A stretch of DNA of 64,000 nucleotides from Charina bottae (lineage: Eukaryota; Chordata; Lepidosauria; Squamata; Charinaidae). The notes under the pieces are model-generated. The model ran no database searches. It was not told where the DNA came from and saw only the letters and a list, made by a program, of their open reading frames with translations. Positions 11,895 through 24,441 of this stretch are shown here, one piece after another. A program made the translations under genes and the position numbers. Position 1 is the first letter of the stretch. Every line of letters starts with the position of its first letter. The DNA lies in assembly GCA_023362775.1 (NCBI GenBank), contig JALMGJ010000003.1:81055355-81119354 (forward strand), written 5' to 3'.

Positions 11895-12629
11895 TTGTGT
11901 GCCAGTTATGCCCTTTCCAGGATAGAGAGGCCCTCCTGTCAGTCAGTCATGCCTTAGTCATCTCCCGTATAGACTACTGCAATGCGCTCTACATGGGGCT
12001 ACCCTAGAAGAGTATCCGGAAGCTACAGCTGGTTCAGAATGTGGCCGCGCGGGCAGTCTTGGATGCCCCAAGGACGGCGCACCTAACACCTTTGCTGCGG
12101 GAGCTGCATTGGGTGCCAATTTGCTTCTGGGTCCAATTCAAGGTGTTGGTTGTCACCTTTAAAGCCCTACATGACATGGGTCCAGGTTACCTGAGGGACT
12201 GTCTCATCCCCATTACATCGACCCGTCCCACCCGGTCTTGCAGAGAGGGCATGTTATAGACCCTGTCCATGAGAGAATGTCGATGGGCTCTTCCCCTGGA
12301 GGTGAGGCTAGCCCGCTCTCTCCTGGCCTTCCGGAAAAAGTTAAAGACCTGGCTCTGCCATCTCGCTTGGGGCGGGAAGGGAGGTAGTCAATCCTGGGGG
12401 TGGCTTGCACCTTAAAGTGGTTCCCATATATTTATGAACCTGAATCAGAATTTTTAATTGCCATCTTGGATGCTATTTTATACTTTATACTTATATTTAT
12501 ACTTTATGTAATATATCTTCTTTTTATTGTATTTTAATCTTTTTTAGCTTTATTGTAAACCACCCAGAGTCCCTCTTTTGGGGGAGATGGGCGGTGATGA
12601 AATTTGATAAACAAACAAACAAACAAACA
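11895..12629 (+). mobile_element. L2-clade LINE, 3' end of ORF2 and 3' UTR
   Basis: The plus strand encodes broken pieces of the RT C-terminus: the segment before the conserved NALYMGL, then LQLVQNVAARAVLDAPRTAH and PLLRELHWVPICF. The 3' UTR follows, with CCACCCAGAGTCCCTC, GATGGGCGGTGATGAA and an (AAAC)n tail. An in-frame TAG (CTACCCTAGAAGAG) replaces the codon after Leu-Pro, so it is dead. It is sense with respect to the plus strand and antisense to INKA2. Confidence 0.85.
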
Positions 12630-13294
12630 TCAGATTTGATCCCATAACTGAAAACCAGGCTCTTGGACAGGCCATGAAAAGACTTCTGATCAAGTGGGGA
12701 TTGCGAACTACCAGAACCAAGTCATCTCCCCCCACCAATACTACATTATTGTACCCCTGTCCTAATGAGAATAAATATAAGTTGGAACTCCTAATATTTT
12801 CCTAGGTGCACAGGAATGATCTAGCATAAACTTTAGAGTTCTTCAGCGGAAAGGGAATAGGTAAGTCAACCCTTTTCATTCTAGCTGTAGTTGATCCAAG
12901 TAACTCCAAATGTGCAGAAGATCTGCAAACCAAATCGCTTGGCAGCTCTGCGGAAAATAAAATTCTCCCTAGAGGAATATTTTCTCCTTGGATAAATAGG
13001 GGAGGAAATACACATTAGCAAATCTTCTCTCTTTTCCAAGCCTTTCCAGATGCTATTTTTTTGTGTAATGGAAGAAATGTTAATCATTTATGTGCAGTTT
13101 TTATATGTTATGATTAGCTGTTGTACCACATGGCATATTACTAATTGCAAAACAGAAATGAACAATGGACCCACACTAAGCTCCCAAGGATGGAAAAGTA
13201 GATGCAGCAGACCTTTCTTTCTGATTATGGAAAAAAAAGGGTGTGTGTGTGTGTGTCACTGTAGGCCTTCCCAGAAACATTATTTATTTATTTT

Positions 13295-13517
13295 GGGTGC
13301 CTTCGAGTCAGTGTTGACTCCTGGTGACTGCCTGGACTAGCCCCTGCAGTTTTCTTGGCAAGGTTTTTCAGAAGTGGCTTGCCATTGCCTCCTTCTTAGG
13401 GCTGAGAGAGTGACTGGCCCAAGGTCACCCAGCTGGCTTTGAGCTTAAGGCAGGACTAGAACTCACAACCTCACAGTTTCTAGCCTGGTGCCTTACCCAC
13501 TATGCCAAACTGGCTCT
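13295..13517 (-). mobile_element. CORE-SINE, tail type A
   Basis: It has the same head, core and GACTCGAAGGCAC tail as the copy at 9201-9436. Its tail adjoins a (TTTA)n stretch (13278-13293), and a (GT)n run lies at 13237-13256. Its head ends about 35 bp from an internal L2 fragment. Confidence 0.85.
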
Positions 13518-13551
13518 CTCTCCCAGCAGCATACTGGACAGTTTTGCTGTC

Positions 13552-13936
13552 TTTCACCAGCCAGGAGGGGGATGGATCTAGATGACAAGTGGTGGCGTTT
13601 GCTGCTCGAAGGATCCTGTCCACTTCCTCAGGTCCAACAGGATCAAACCGTCCCCAGATAACTGGGTAAATACGCTCCCCCGGTATCTCGCCAGACTCTG
13701 TCTCACGCCTGGAGTCCAACTTGGAACGGACCCGAGCAATTTTGTCCTGCAGATGCGTAGCAAATTCCTCTGCACGGCCCTGTAGGTGGGTCTCAAGACC
13801 CACCTTACCCAAAAGGGAGCGAGTGATCTTAAACAGGGCCGTCGGGCGGCATTCTGCGGACGCAATAAGAGCGGAGAAATATTGACGTTTCGCCGCTCTT
13901 ACCGCCACAAGGTAGGCCTTAACAGCGGCTCTAGGC
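13552..13936 (-). mobile_element. L2-clade LINE, internal ORF2 fragment (linker between EN and RT)
   Basis: Minus-strand translation gives AAKRQYFSALIASAECRPTA, FKITRSLLGKVG, DKIARVRSKLDSRR, then FDPVGPEEVDRIL and HLDPSPSWLVK. It aligns with the linker of the L2 copy at 59.8-63.1 kb. Both the 5' and 3' parts are missing. Confidence 0.85.
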
Positions 13937-14239
13937 TTTTGTTTTAGTTATCTCGTATTTGCCACAGAAAGCATAATCCAATTAGAAATAATTCATGCTG
14001 CATGAAAGAGAAGAGGGAAGGATACTTTAAGATGGAACCTACATTCTCAAGTACTTAATATGACTTTTAGTCTGCTGTTTGACTTGTTAAAATCTGAGTG
14101 AATGGGTTAATTAACAAAACATTACAGCTTTTTATATTTTTATAATTGAGCTTCCATCTTTTAGAAGTTAGGGTAAAACTACCAAATTCCTACTTGACAC
14201 TACTGAAATGTACATGTCTTAGGATAATTTTTTATTATT

Positions 14240-14423
14240 ATTTATTTATTTATATCCCGCCTTTATTATTTTTTATAAATAACTCAAGGTGGCGAACATA
14301 CCTAATACTCCTTCCTCCTCCTATTTTCCTCACAACAACAATGCTGTGAGGTGAGTTGGGCTGAGAGAGAGTGACTGGCCCAAGGTCACCCAGCCGGCTT
14401 TCATGCCTCAGGCGGGACTAGAA
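14240..14423 (-). mobile_element. CORE-SINE, tail type B, 5'-truncated
   Basis: It reads (minus) from the end of the head through TGGGTGACCTTGGGCCAGTC and CTCACCTCACAGC, then GTTCGCCACCTTGAGTTATT, GGCGGGATATAAA and (AAAT)n. The promoter boxes are missing. Confidence 0.85.
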
Positions 14424-16059
14424 AATAGAAATTTTCTTACTTTTCTTTTAACAGAAAAAAAGAAAGGATGTTATTACTGTATTTTCCTTATTCCTAAATT
14501 CTGTCTTCATCATTGCTTCTGAAGATGTGACAGTGACAGTGCTGGGAGTGCTAATAATTGGCACAGAGGAAGCCACAGATTCTTAAAAATCTTCTTCATG
14601 AATATTCTAAGGCTGAATTAAACTGTTTTCTGATGCAACCAAGTCACTTCACAGTTCTACAGTTCCCCAAATCTGGACTGGTCAGGGAGTCATGTTGCAT
14701 GATTTGCAGAGTGTTTTATAAAAAAGAAAGCACAAGAAAGCTATCTCTTGCATACATTGCTTTTGAGTAAATATGAACTAGTTTCAAACTGTTTTGGACT
14801 AAGTATACTTTGGATAATTCTCTGTCGGTTTGTACAGACCAAAGGAATTTATCCAAATGGTACTAATCTGATTTCCCTGCAGGGTAATCTACCAAAACAT
14901 TTACCTTTTAGTCATGTGTAAAAGGTATTCTAAAGTTGGCGCCACACGGATAAGCTACAAACCACATTTCCATGTCCTAAGGAAGAATGGCAAAGGCAGA
15001 GTAATTGAGTCAATGTTTCTTTTTCTGGCCTTATCCAGACCTTATCTAACTAAATATGCATGCAAAATTTCTATCTGTCACTTTTCTACTACTTCTAGTA
15101 CAAGGGCTCTTAGAATATGCTGCTAAACTACTTATCTATAACTTAGTTTCTATTTTAGTTCTCTATGTGTCCCCCCTCCCCCCAGCAGTATTGAATTTCT
15201 GTTAGGAAATTGGGGGTAACTTTATTTAGAGTGGAACTGAGAGATTTGTATCCTTGTCCAATGTCTCACTTTGCTTGCTTATTATCCCTACAGCCATCCT
15301 CAGTTTGCTGAATATCCACCTTTAAATGTGCAACTTCTTCATGCCCTTTTCACGCTGGCTTTAGCATAAAGATCAGACTGGCTGTTTGAACTAAGCATGA
15401 ACACCGTATCTTGTAGAATCACCTGGAATGGTATCTCATTTATAGAAGCTATAATGCAATGTGTCCATGCATTGCGGGCAATCCTCCGGTCAGGAGCTGC
15501 TATTGATGTCTTTTCAGAGAACAGATTGATGATACAAAAGTCACAATCAGAGGCATCTGGTACAAATTGTAAAGATATAAAAACAGCGAAACATCTACTG
15601 AAGTATCATGATGCAAACCTCAGCCTTTCATACTTGTGACCTGCCACTGAACACAAGTACGCAAGTTACGTGATTTGTACTGCAAGATTGCAACATGTAT
15701 TTCATGGTATCTGCTCTCTTGCTCTCCCCACTCCCCTCCGATGCTTACGGTCACAGTTGCATCTCATACAAAGGTGAAGCCATTTGTGTGTCTGTGTTTG
15801 CTTATGAGGTTTTACCATGATAGAGCTTATGCTATAGTTTCCCGCCTCAAAATGGCAAGAAAGCATAAACCACTTTTTGTCACTGATGGCCAGAATGTTG
15901 CCTGCTTCTGTTCCACAAAGCAAATATTTCACATGAGGAAAGCTGCTTCTACAAAATCTCAACTAGTTAACTATTGTTACTGTGAAAAGCTATAGTTCCT
16001 TGAAGATGTTCTCCTCCATTAATTCTTTCACCATTACTCATGTCCCCAAGGTTGCTAAG

Positions 16060-16852
16060 ACTTGGATCCTACCCTGACCTCCATACGTGCAAATGAAGGT
16101 CTGAGAACAGATGTGGTGATAGCAGTGGTACAGTTGGGGCTATCCATGTTTTGGGAGGCAAGCTATTCCAGAAGAGGGAGCTGCTACACAGAATGCCTGT
16201 TGGGCTCCTTTCCACCATGCTTCCTGGTAGGGAGGGACCCTTAACATGTTTCCTAGTTGTTTGGTAGGATGGGCAGAAACTATTGGAGAAATGCAGTCTA
16301 TAAGGTACCCAGGCCCCATATAAGGCTTTAAGTATAGTAACCTGCTCCTTGAATTGCACCCAAAATCTTACTGGCAATCAGTGCAGATTGTGTAGCAGAG
16401 ATGTAATATGGCAGTATCTCAAGTGACTACTGAACACTGCATTCTGGATCAGCTAAAGTTTCCAGTTGGTCTTCAAGGGCAGCCCCATGTAGACAAAATT
16501 ACAGTAATATAATTGAGAAGGACATGAGTGACCATCTTCAGTGCAACCTGTTCCAGGTAAAGCCATCACTGGCACACCAGCCAGAACTGTACAAAAGCCC
16601 TCTTGGCCATGCAGATTGCGAGCTTGTTCTTTCCCCTTTCTGCACAACCCTATCAAGAGCCAAAGATGGTAGAGCCTTTGAATCAATAGCCCTTCTGTTT
16701 TGTTTGGGTTGATTCTGAGCCTGTTTTCCCCATCCAAAGCCTGACAGCCTCCAGACACCACACTTCCACTGTATCTCCCAATGGGCCTGAGGTGGAGATA
16801 CTTCATCCTGAACATTCCCAGTGGTTTTATGGAGATAACGAACAGTGTAGGG
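16060..16852 (-). mobile_element. Degraded L2-clade LINE, 3' portion (RT C-terminus)
   Basis: Minus-strand pieces include YMGLPLKTNWKL, FWVQFKEQVTILKAL and LFWNSLPP, which are diverged versions of the L2 RT C-terminus and 3' segment. There are many frameshifts and stops. It is the left part of an element split by a hAT-like insertion at 16853 and resuming at 17132. Confidence 0.75.
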
Positions 16853-17123
16853 CAGAGCTTTCCAAACTCTATGTCGCGACACAAAAGTGTGTCGCCACAC
16901 ACAGTCTGGTGTGTCGCCACACAACCCGGAAGCGCTGATCATCATCAGCGCTTCCAGGTTTTCCCGCGGCGACACATCAACGGCGGCACGCAAAAACCCG
17001 AAAGTGGCAGCAGCGCTTCCGGGTTTTTGCGCACTGCCTCAACGGCGGCACTTCTGGGTTTTCCCGTGGCGACACACCAACGGCGGTTGGTGTGTCGCCG
17101 CGGGAAAACTTTGGAAAGCCCTG
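16853..17123 (+). mobile_element. hAT-like non-autonomous element (family GC), complete, nested in L2
   Basis: Terminal inverted repeats are CAGAGCTTTCCAAA on the left and TTTGGAAAGCCCTG on the right. Perfect 8-bp TSDs GTGTAGGG lie at 16845-16852 and 17124-17131. The interior is GC-rich and made of shuffled subrepeats (TGTGTCGCC, CGCTTCCGGGTTTT, CACACCAACGGCGG). TIRs starting CAG and 8-bp TSDs are the hAT signature. It has no coding capacity. Confidence 0.88.
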
Positions 17124-17131
17124 GTGTAGGG

Positions 17132-18365
17132 GAAAAGACTGAATCCTAAGGCATTCTATAATAAAGTGCCTAGGAATCCAACCTCTCTCCCTCACAATCA
17201 TGCTGGGCCTGCCTGCTCAGGAGGGAGTGGAACCATCGTAATACTATGCCTCCAACTCCCAAAACTTGCAAGTGGGTCCAAAACTGTATTGTGATCAATA
17301 GTAACGAAAGCAGCTGAAAGATCTAGGAGAACAAGGATGATCACACCACTTTCACGCAAACCCTGTCAAAGGTCATCCATGAGATCAACTAATGCAATTT
17401 CTTCCCATGCCCAGGTCTGACCCCAGATTGCCAAGGGTCCAGATAATCAGTATCCTCCAGAGCCCTCCACAACTGCAGCCCTGCCACTTCCTCAATAACC
17501 AGAAAGGGAAGGTTAGAGATAGGCTGACAGCTGTCGAGTTTTGTTGGATCCTGCCCTGGCTTCTTAAGAGGTGGGAAAATCAGTGCCTCTTTAAGGATCT
17601 CTGGCATCTCCCCTTCTCTTAAAAAGGGATTGACTACAGCCTGGATTAAACTCCCAGTCCCCTCCCTGACTGCTTTAATTAGCCATGTGGGCTGGGTCTA
17701 ATCCACAGCTAAGATTGCAGAGGACTCTGTCCACTTGGGATCTGCAGGCTCAAAGCCTCCCAGTAACTCTGTAGGTTGTCACCTTTGTCACATCAATAGA
17801 TTTTGTCCATCCAGCTTCTACCTCAGAGCAAATGCAACTGATTTTACCCACAAAAAGTTCACCCAGATGATCATACCATACACTGACTGAGTCTTCTGAC
17901 CCATCTTTCCCCAAAGGAGTCTGGGATACTTTAAGCAGCATAGGTGGTTGACATTCCACAGATGTAGTTAAGAATAGTTGTTAGGTTTTCTGCCTTTATC
18001 ATCACAAAGTAGGCTCAATCTGGCCTCTTACTTGTGCTTGGTTGCATTCACTTCTTGTTTTCCACCAGTGTCACTGCAGGTATCTCTTCACCGGCTTCAT
18101 TTCACAGAGCGCCTCAGTAAACCAAGGAGTGCTCTGAAGTGAATACCATATCGAAGGTATGGCCAGCCATGTGAACCCATGGTTATCATGGAGGACATGA
18201 ACTCCCAAGCCACCTCCAATCCCAAGGAGAGAAAGTTAAAATCTCTGAATATTAAGAGTCTGAGTGACCCCACAACCACCCCTGCAATTAGGTCAAGCAG
18301 TTTGGTGAGGGATGTTGCCAGACAACTGGGAGGATGGTGCAAAAAGCAACCCCCACCCCCATGAT
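17132..18365 (-). mobile_element. Degraded L2-clade LINE, 5' portion (RT N-part and endonuclease)
   Basis: Minus strand, from the 16853 insertion outward: RT pieces such as SCQPISNLPFL, DTDYLDPWQSG and KEALIFPPLKKPGQDPTKLD; linker pieces; and endonuclease text PPSCLATSLTKLLDLIAG, then LRLLIFRDFNF and EFMSSMITMG, matching PPCCVATSLPELLEAVSG and LMVLGDFN of the better copy at 62.3-63.1 kb. The catalytic GDFN is changed to RDFN. Confidence 0.8.
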
Positions 18366-18414
18366 TCATATAATACCATTCACCTTTCTCTATAAACCAG
18401 TATTCCCCCATTGA

Positions 18415-18620
18415 TTGATTGTGTGCCATCAAGTCGTTTTCAAGTAAGTTGGCAAGTATTCCCCAATACTGTCCTGTAAAAGCATTGGACTCCAGCTCCC
18501 AAAATTCCCAGCCAGCATGCTCACTAGGAATCATGGGGATTGAAATGTAATGCCTCTGGAAGGCATTAAGTTGGGGAAGGCTTTTCACAGAGATGTTCAT
18601 CATCCATTTCTGGGAGTTCA
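18415..18620. mobile_element. Composite of short repeats: SINE tail and fold-back fragment
   Basis: GTGTGCCATCAAGTCGTTTT (18421-18440) resembles the tail of 5S-type squamate SINEs. Next comes TTGGACTCCAGCTCCCAAAAT with an imperfect inverted counterpart around GGAATCATGGGGATTGAAAT, a fold-back arrangement. Boundaries are uncertain. Confidence 0.35.
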
Positions 18621-18758
18621 ATCCCTGGGAGGGTGTGGGGGGGAATCCTGCTATTAAGTTACATAAATTGCTGAGGGCTATATCCACAGACCTGCCAGTA
18701 CATTAATTTGTTCATTTTGAGAAATATTGTGATTATAGCAGCATTGGGCAGCTTTCTT

Positions 18759-18772
18759 GGGGGGGGGGGGGC
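18759..18772 (+). repeat. G homopolymer
   Basis: A run of about a dozen G residues; length may be unreliable in assembly. Confidence 0.8.
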
Positions 18773-21484
18773 ACCTGAGCTCCCTTTGATTTTAATTGAC
18801 TAAAGTCAGCACAATGGTTCCTTCAGAAACCACATTGGGATTATAGTATAACCCCCCTTCATACCTTTAAAAACAAGGAATGAACTTCACCCACAAATCT
18901 TGATTCTGCCCACATGCATAACATAACCCCATGCATTTTGCTCCCCAGAACTTTGAGCATAAGGGTGGGAGGGACACAATTCTCTGGCAGGACATGTGAA
19001 AGGCAGGCAAAAGGCTCCAATTTCATCTATGCTTAAAAGGAGCCACGAATAACCCATGAACTACATGCATCCACTAATTCACCTTTTGCAACCTTCAGTT
19101 CCTTCAATAATCCCAGAGTAAAGGCCCCCAAATTCCCAGGTCTTTTGGAAGGGTTTAGAAAGGCTTAAGGGACAAAAGGGATGCTTAAGAGATGTTTTCC
19201 CTATTTGGGTGTTTTAAAGGGCAAGGTTTTCACAATCTTTCTGAAAGACCTGAAAGATTGGCCCCACAATTCAGTATGCCCCCTGCAGCCCTCAGAGACT
19301 CCTAATGAAAGCAGTAATAGTAGATGTAATAATAGTAATAGTAGCAGCAGCAGCCACCATTCCTGGTTAAAAGGCTCAGAAAACAAGCGATGGGAAAGAC
19401 TTCCACCTGGCACCTTCAAATAATGTTGCTTGTCAGAGAAGATAATATTGACTGAGCATAAGGAATCATTCTACAGTCTTCAGGCTACCACTTGGGCATT
19501 CTCACTGAACACTGAATCAAAAAGTACAAGTCGCTACAAGCCAGTTCCTTAAGGGTGACTGAACCACTCCTCCACATACTGTACTCCAATTTCCAACCAC
19601 ACCTCTATGAGTTTAATTTTGTTAGCCTTAGCAACAGGGATGGGCTTGAGGGCTGTACTTGGCCTTGTTGGTGTGCCAGGGACTACACTCCCAAGTACAA
19701 GTCAAAAATGTAACTCATATGATTACTCCCTATATATTAAAAAATACAGTTCAACGGCAACTTTGAAGGGCCTCCAGGGGCACATTCAAGACTTCAGAGA
19801 AGCACAGGTTGTGTGCTTCTGTTTTACAGCATAGCACAGGATTTCTCAAGCCAATAATCTTCTTGTGTATGACATTTCCACAGGTGAAGATTTCTGTTTG
19901 CTTTGAAAACAGGTGGGGAATTTGGGTGGACTGTGCCTTAGGCAGTTGTTTTAATCAGTTGAGGGGCATTCTCATGTACCTTGAAGAGATTGGAGCAACT
20001 GTCTACATGGGGAAAAAATCTTTACAGACCTATAGACGTAGCTCATAAAACATTTCAATTATTTTACTTCATACCTTTAAAGATGGGGGGCGGGGGGAAG
20101 CAAGGAAGCATTTAATATAGTAGCAAGCACTTCTTGCTATAGGCACATTTATCCCCGTGTTTTTTAAGAGTGCATGTCTGTATTTCATGAAGCTCCATGA
20201 ACAGTGAAGGACAATTTCTATTCTCTGAGTTCTCCCTCCTCTCTCATTCTGTGGTTTCCACTTTGACTGTGGAGCTGATTACACTTCAGCTTCAAATTCT
20301 GCCAACTGAGGCTGGGATGGTAACAGGTGGTCAGCAAGATAATGCATGGGACATTCTAGAGTTGCGTTTACACACTATCGCCAGAGTGGTGAATTAAACA
20401 AATTAATCTTCTTGGAAGAATGTGGTTCAGATAATGTCTCCTCAGAAAGTGAATATTGGGGAGTGCTTCATGATGTAACAATGTAAAGTTACCCAGAATG
20501 AAAAAAGGTGGCAAGGTGACAAAGTAAGACAATTTTTTCCCCCTATCATAGGAAATGTACTCAAGTGCAAGAGTTGCCCTGAAGTTACCAGCCAACTATT
20601 CGTCTAATATCACCCATGTTCTGGCATACGATGAGTGGTTAGCTTCACAACATTCCTTTTAAACAGAAAATTTAAAACCAGCATTTTGAAAGAAGGATTA
20701 TAGGGAAAAGAAACACACCAAGAAACATTCAGGTTATGCAAGAGATACTGAAGGGACAAGGGATTAACTATCAAGGGATGCTGGTTAGCAAAGCTGGAAC
20801 CATCGCACTCTTGTCAGGCACATACAATTGCTAAAGGGAATAGAGCCCCTTGCACATGTCATATGTCGGAAGAAGCTTTCATAAACAGAAGGGCCAATCT
20901 ACTATCACCACTACAGACACTAGCTGTCTCCCCCAGCCCTGTATCTGTACGTTGACCACAGATGTCTGAGCAAGAAAGAATGGTTTTATACCTATGGCTT
21001 TCTGGAAAGCCATGCAGGGTGAAAACCAGAGTCCACAAAGCTCTATGGCTGTATCTCTATCTATCCTGCAGGGGATTTTGATGTGGCAATAAGGGTACAT
21101 CCCCTTAAAGCAAGGGATCAGCCATTTCTACATATAAACATTTCCGGGCTATTAACAGAGTATGCCTCTGCCTAGGATCTCAGCTTTTCTTTACTGTCTT
21201 CTTAAATCCTGAGTTTAAAAATAATTTGCTATGCCTTACCCATCAAATGAGTTGCAACCTGACTCCTTATATCTACAGTATATCCCTTCCTTCACACCAG
21301 CATCTAATCACTACAGTCAGGGGAGACCAAGTCTCTGTCTCTTTATTAAACAGCTACTGATCACTCCATGTTTCTGAACTTCAGCTCCAACTGTCAGGAA
21401 GGACACTATTGATACCCAAATTGCAGTTTATTAATAATCTCGGACTGCAGTTCTGATCCTTCAATCACAGTATTAAATACTGTT

Positions 21485-21565
21485 CAGCATTATTTTATTA
21501 TTAATTATATAAGCCACCTTAAAAGTATTTGTAGCCTGAAAAGTGGGATATAAACAATTACAATT
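21485..21565 (+). mobile_element. Short LINE/SINE 3' tail fragment
   Basis: AAGCCACCTTAAAAGTATTT and AAGTGGGATATAAACAATT resemble the 3' tail shared by L2-type LINEs and type B CORE-SINEs. No upstream part is recognisable. Confidence 0.4.
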
Positions 21566-22199
21566 AATTATAACAAACCACAAATATGAGTTTGCTATTG
21601 TGGCTACCTATAACTATACACTTAACATTGTTCTAGCGGATTCAGGATGAGTGAATTCTCATTCTGTCCATCACTGAAAGGGTTGTGCCTTTAATGAAAC
21701 AAAACAACAACAAAAAAGCGTGTACAAAATCCATAGGATATACTGTATATAGCATGCTTCAAAGCTTTTCTTATCATATGAGCAACCTTGGTCTCTGAAA
21801 AAAAAAAAGTAGGTTCCTTGGGATCAAAAGATAGCATCTTTTCCAAACCTGTAGGTTTATAACAACAAGTTGTAAGAGAAATGTCAGAAACCATAATGGG
21901 TGTTTTTGTATCCAAACCTACAGGTTTTTCACAGAATTCCATGGGCACCCAGGGGAGACAAAGGTGGCAAATTAGGACACATGTGTTATGGTGTAAGTTG
22001 TGATACATACTGTATAACAGATATAATGCTATTTTCAGATCCTTGCCATATTATGTACCAAATTCATATACTGAAGCACAATCTAGAGTGTGTACATTCT
22101 TTGTAAGCACTTTCCACTAATTTAATGGACTGTGTACATTTTAATGTGCATTTTTCTTTCATAAACATGTTGTATTTTTAACATTGTTATAATTTAGAA

Positions 22200-22285
22200 A
22201 TTAGGAAAAGACATAATAAATTGAATAAATTTATTTATTATAATAATAAATTGAATAAATTGAAATAATAAAATAAATAAAAATA
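22200..22285. repeat. AT-rich AATAAATTG simple repeat
   Basis: Repeated AATAAATTGAATAAATT units in both orientations. Confidence 0.8.
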
Positions 22286-22429
22286 ATTTAGGGTATATAT
22301 GTGTTTTCAATCTCCTGTAATTCCTCAGTCTGTGTAGACTGGCAACCATGCATAAAATTTCAGTTAGAACTAATTTTTCATCCACATAACACCTTCTATT
22401 ACCATGTAATAGGGTATCTGCCTGTTTCA

Positions 22430-22623
22430 CCAGGTCAGAGAGGGTAAGCGTGCTCCAGGTCCCTTCCCTTAAATGTTGTCATCTGGTGGGATCTAGGAAG
22501 CCTGCTTTCTCCGTAGAGGTCCCTGTCCTGTGGAATACCCTCCCCCTGAGATTCAGCAGGCCCCTACCCTGTCTTCTGGAGAGCCTTGAAGAGCTATCTC
22601 TTCCCCCAAATGTTGTGTTAAGG
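22430..22623 (+). mobile_element. L2-clade LINE 3' part, left segment
   Basis: It contains AGAGAGGGTAAGCGTGCTCC, TGTGGAATACCCTCCCCCTG and GAAGAGCTATCTCTTCCCCC, a diverged version of the L2 C-terminal codons (LWNTLPLR). It is interrupted at 22624 by a hAT-like element and resumes at 22758. Confidence 0.65.
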
Positions 22624-22757
22624 CACTGTTTCTCAAACTTGACAACTTTAAGATCTGTGGATTTCAACTCCCAGAATTCCCCAGCCAGCATGCTGGCTGG
22701 GGAATTCTGGGAGTTGAAGTCCATACATTTTAAAGTTGCCAATTTTGAAAAACACTG
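22624..22757 (+). mobile_element. hAT-like palindromic MITE (family P), nested in an L2 tail
   Basis: It is an almost perfect inverted repeat: CACTGTTTCTCAAACTTG at the left, AACTCCCAGAATTCCCCAGC about a central CATG, and a mirrored right half ending AAAACACTG. Flanks TGTTAAGG (22616-22623) and GGTTAGGG (22758-22765) look like an 8-bp TSD with two changes. Confidence 0.8.
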
Positions 22758-22935
22758 GGTTAGGGTGAGGCTGGAGCTTGTAAATGTTGCTGTATGGAAG
22801 AGTGTTTGTTTTTTGGGGCACTGGAAGTTTTTGATGCTGGTTTTATTGTCTTTTAATGTTTTTATTGCTGTGTCTGTGAGTTGCCCAGGGCTATTATATA
22901 TAAGATGGGCGGCCATATAAGTCAAATAAATAAAT
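22758..22935 (+). mobile_element. L2-clade LINE 3' UTR, right segment
   Basis: GTGAGTTGCCCAGGGCTATT, AAGATGGGCGGCCATATAAG and an (AAAT)n end match the 3' UTR of other L2 tails here. Confidence 0.7.
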
Positions 22936-24441
22936 AAAATTGCTGCTCTTTTTATGAAGCTTTGAGAACACATACAGACACACACACATAAATACTGCCT
23001 GACCGTTTTAATTCCAAGCACACAATAAAGTTTTCCAATACAGCAAATATTGGCATACAGTTATTCATCTGCAGCAGTGCTAGCAAATCTCTCTTTTCTC
23101 TTGCCTCACATTTTCAAATTATCAAGGAAAATTCACACATTTCCATATGGTACAATAGGTCAAATATGCTGGCTTTTCATCCACTGAGCTTCACAAGTCT
23201 AATGGTGTCCTTTTTTGCAAATGACAATGCCAGCTGAGAAGATCAAAATTTATATCTAGGCAGTTCAAATTATCTGAATGAAAGCTGTCCTGAAAGAAAT
23301 CTGAATGCATTGATCATTATTAGCTTTCATGGAAAAAAGTCCTCTCAGAATATGAAAGGTATTCCATCCATTACAATTGCATTTATTTTGACTAGATGTG
23401 ATCAAGCAGATGTTTGAAAGGCTAAATTTGAGAGTTGCTATGAAACCCAATATTAGTATCTTTATGTTCAGGGTATATTTATATAAGCACTGTTTAACTT
23501 ATGATTCAACACATAATGTGTGAAATTTATATACTCGCAGATGTTGCCTTTAAGCCGCTCATCTGCACAAAACCACAAAGACTGTCTTTGCAACACTCTA
23601 GGATGCTGAATGTACCGCAAATAAGTCAGATTGAACTGCACTAGCTTGTTTTCAGAGTTTGTTGCTCAGGAAAAGCATCTGACATCATAGAATAAGCCCA
23701 GGCCCATTCACAATGCACTTTGTTAGATGCATGTTTAATTAGGACAGTTTTCAATCATCCCAGGTGTGACTTAGCAGCATGACTCAACAGCAATTTCCAT
23801 GATTATGGTAGCTGTATTTAAGAAAAGTAATTTGCTGGCTTACTGATACACTGCTACTTCAGGTGCTATACTTCTCCATGCAGTCACATAAATGAAAATT
23901 CTTGGGAGCAGCTGCAGTAGAATGTTAAGTAGTAAGATGAATGCATCAGACTTTGGCTTGTGTCGTGATTAAAAGTGAACTATTGGAACGATGGGAGACA
24001 TAAATTGGATGCTTGGTTCAGAACCATTTATTCCAGAAGAGCAGCTAAGCCAGAGGCATGGGAGATGGCTAAGAATGTAGGATGCCCACTCCTAAAATGA
24101 GATGACCAGAACATTTAATTCACCAATTATATATAAGATTTGGAAGTTCTGCACACCATTTATTTACAACACAGACATGCTCATGAGAAAAGCCTATAAG
24201 GAATACAGAACTATATTATGATAAACATGATTACAACTTTCACAGGTGGGTGAATTCTTAAGTAATTGGGGATTGTGCTCCCATGGAGGGTTGTAACATA
24301 CTTCCTACAGACTTCCCTTATCAAAATGAAGTCTATGGGGAGGAGGTACAGCCACAGAATGCATCCATGTCACTTTTATTTCTTCTTAAAATATATATGT
24401 ATTTCAAGGAAGAGTAATGAATCACTAGTATGCCACTAAGC

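Noticed and set aside
16853..17123. CRISPR-like repeat/spacer array because of recurring CGCTTCCGGGTTTT and CACACCAACGG units
   Set aside because: Spacing and repeat lengths are irregular, and the unit has transposon ends and a TSD in vertebrate DNA.
22624..22757. microRNA precursor hairpin
   Set aside because: The palindrome is a transposon shared with 46981 and 41976 and flanked by TSD-like repeats; a microRNA claim would need small-RNA data.
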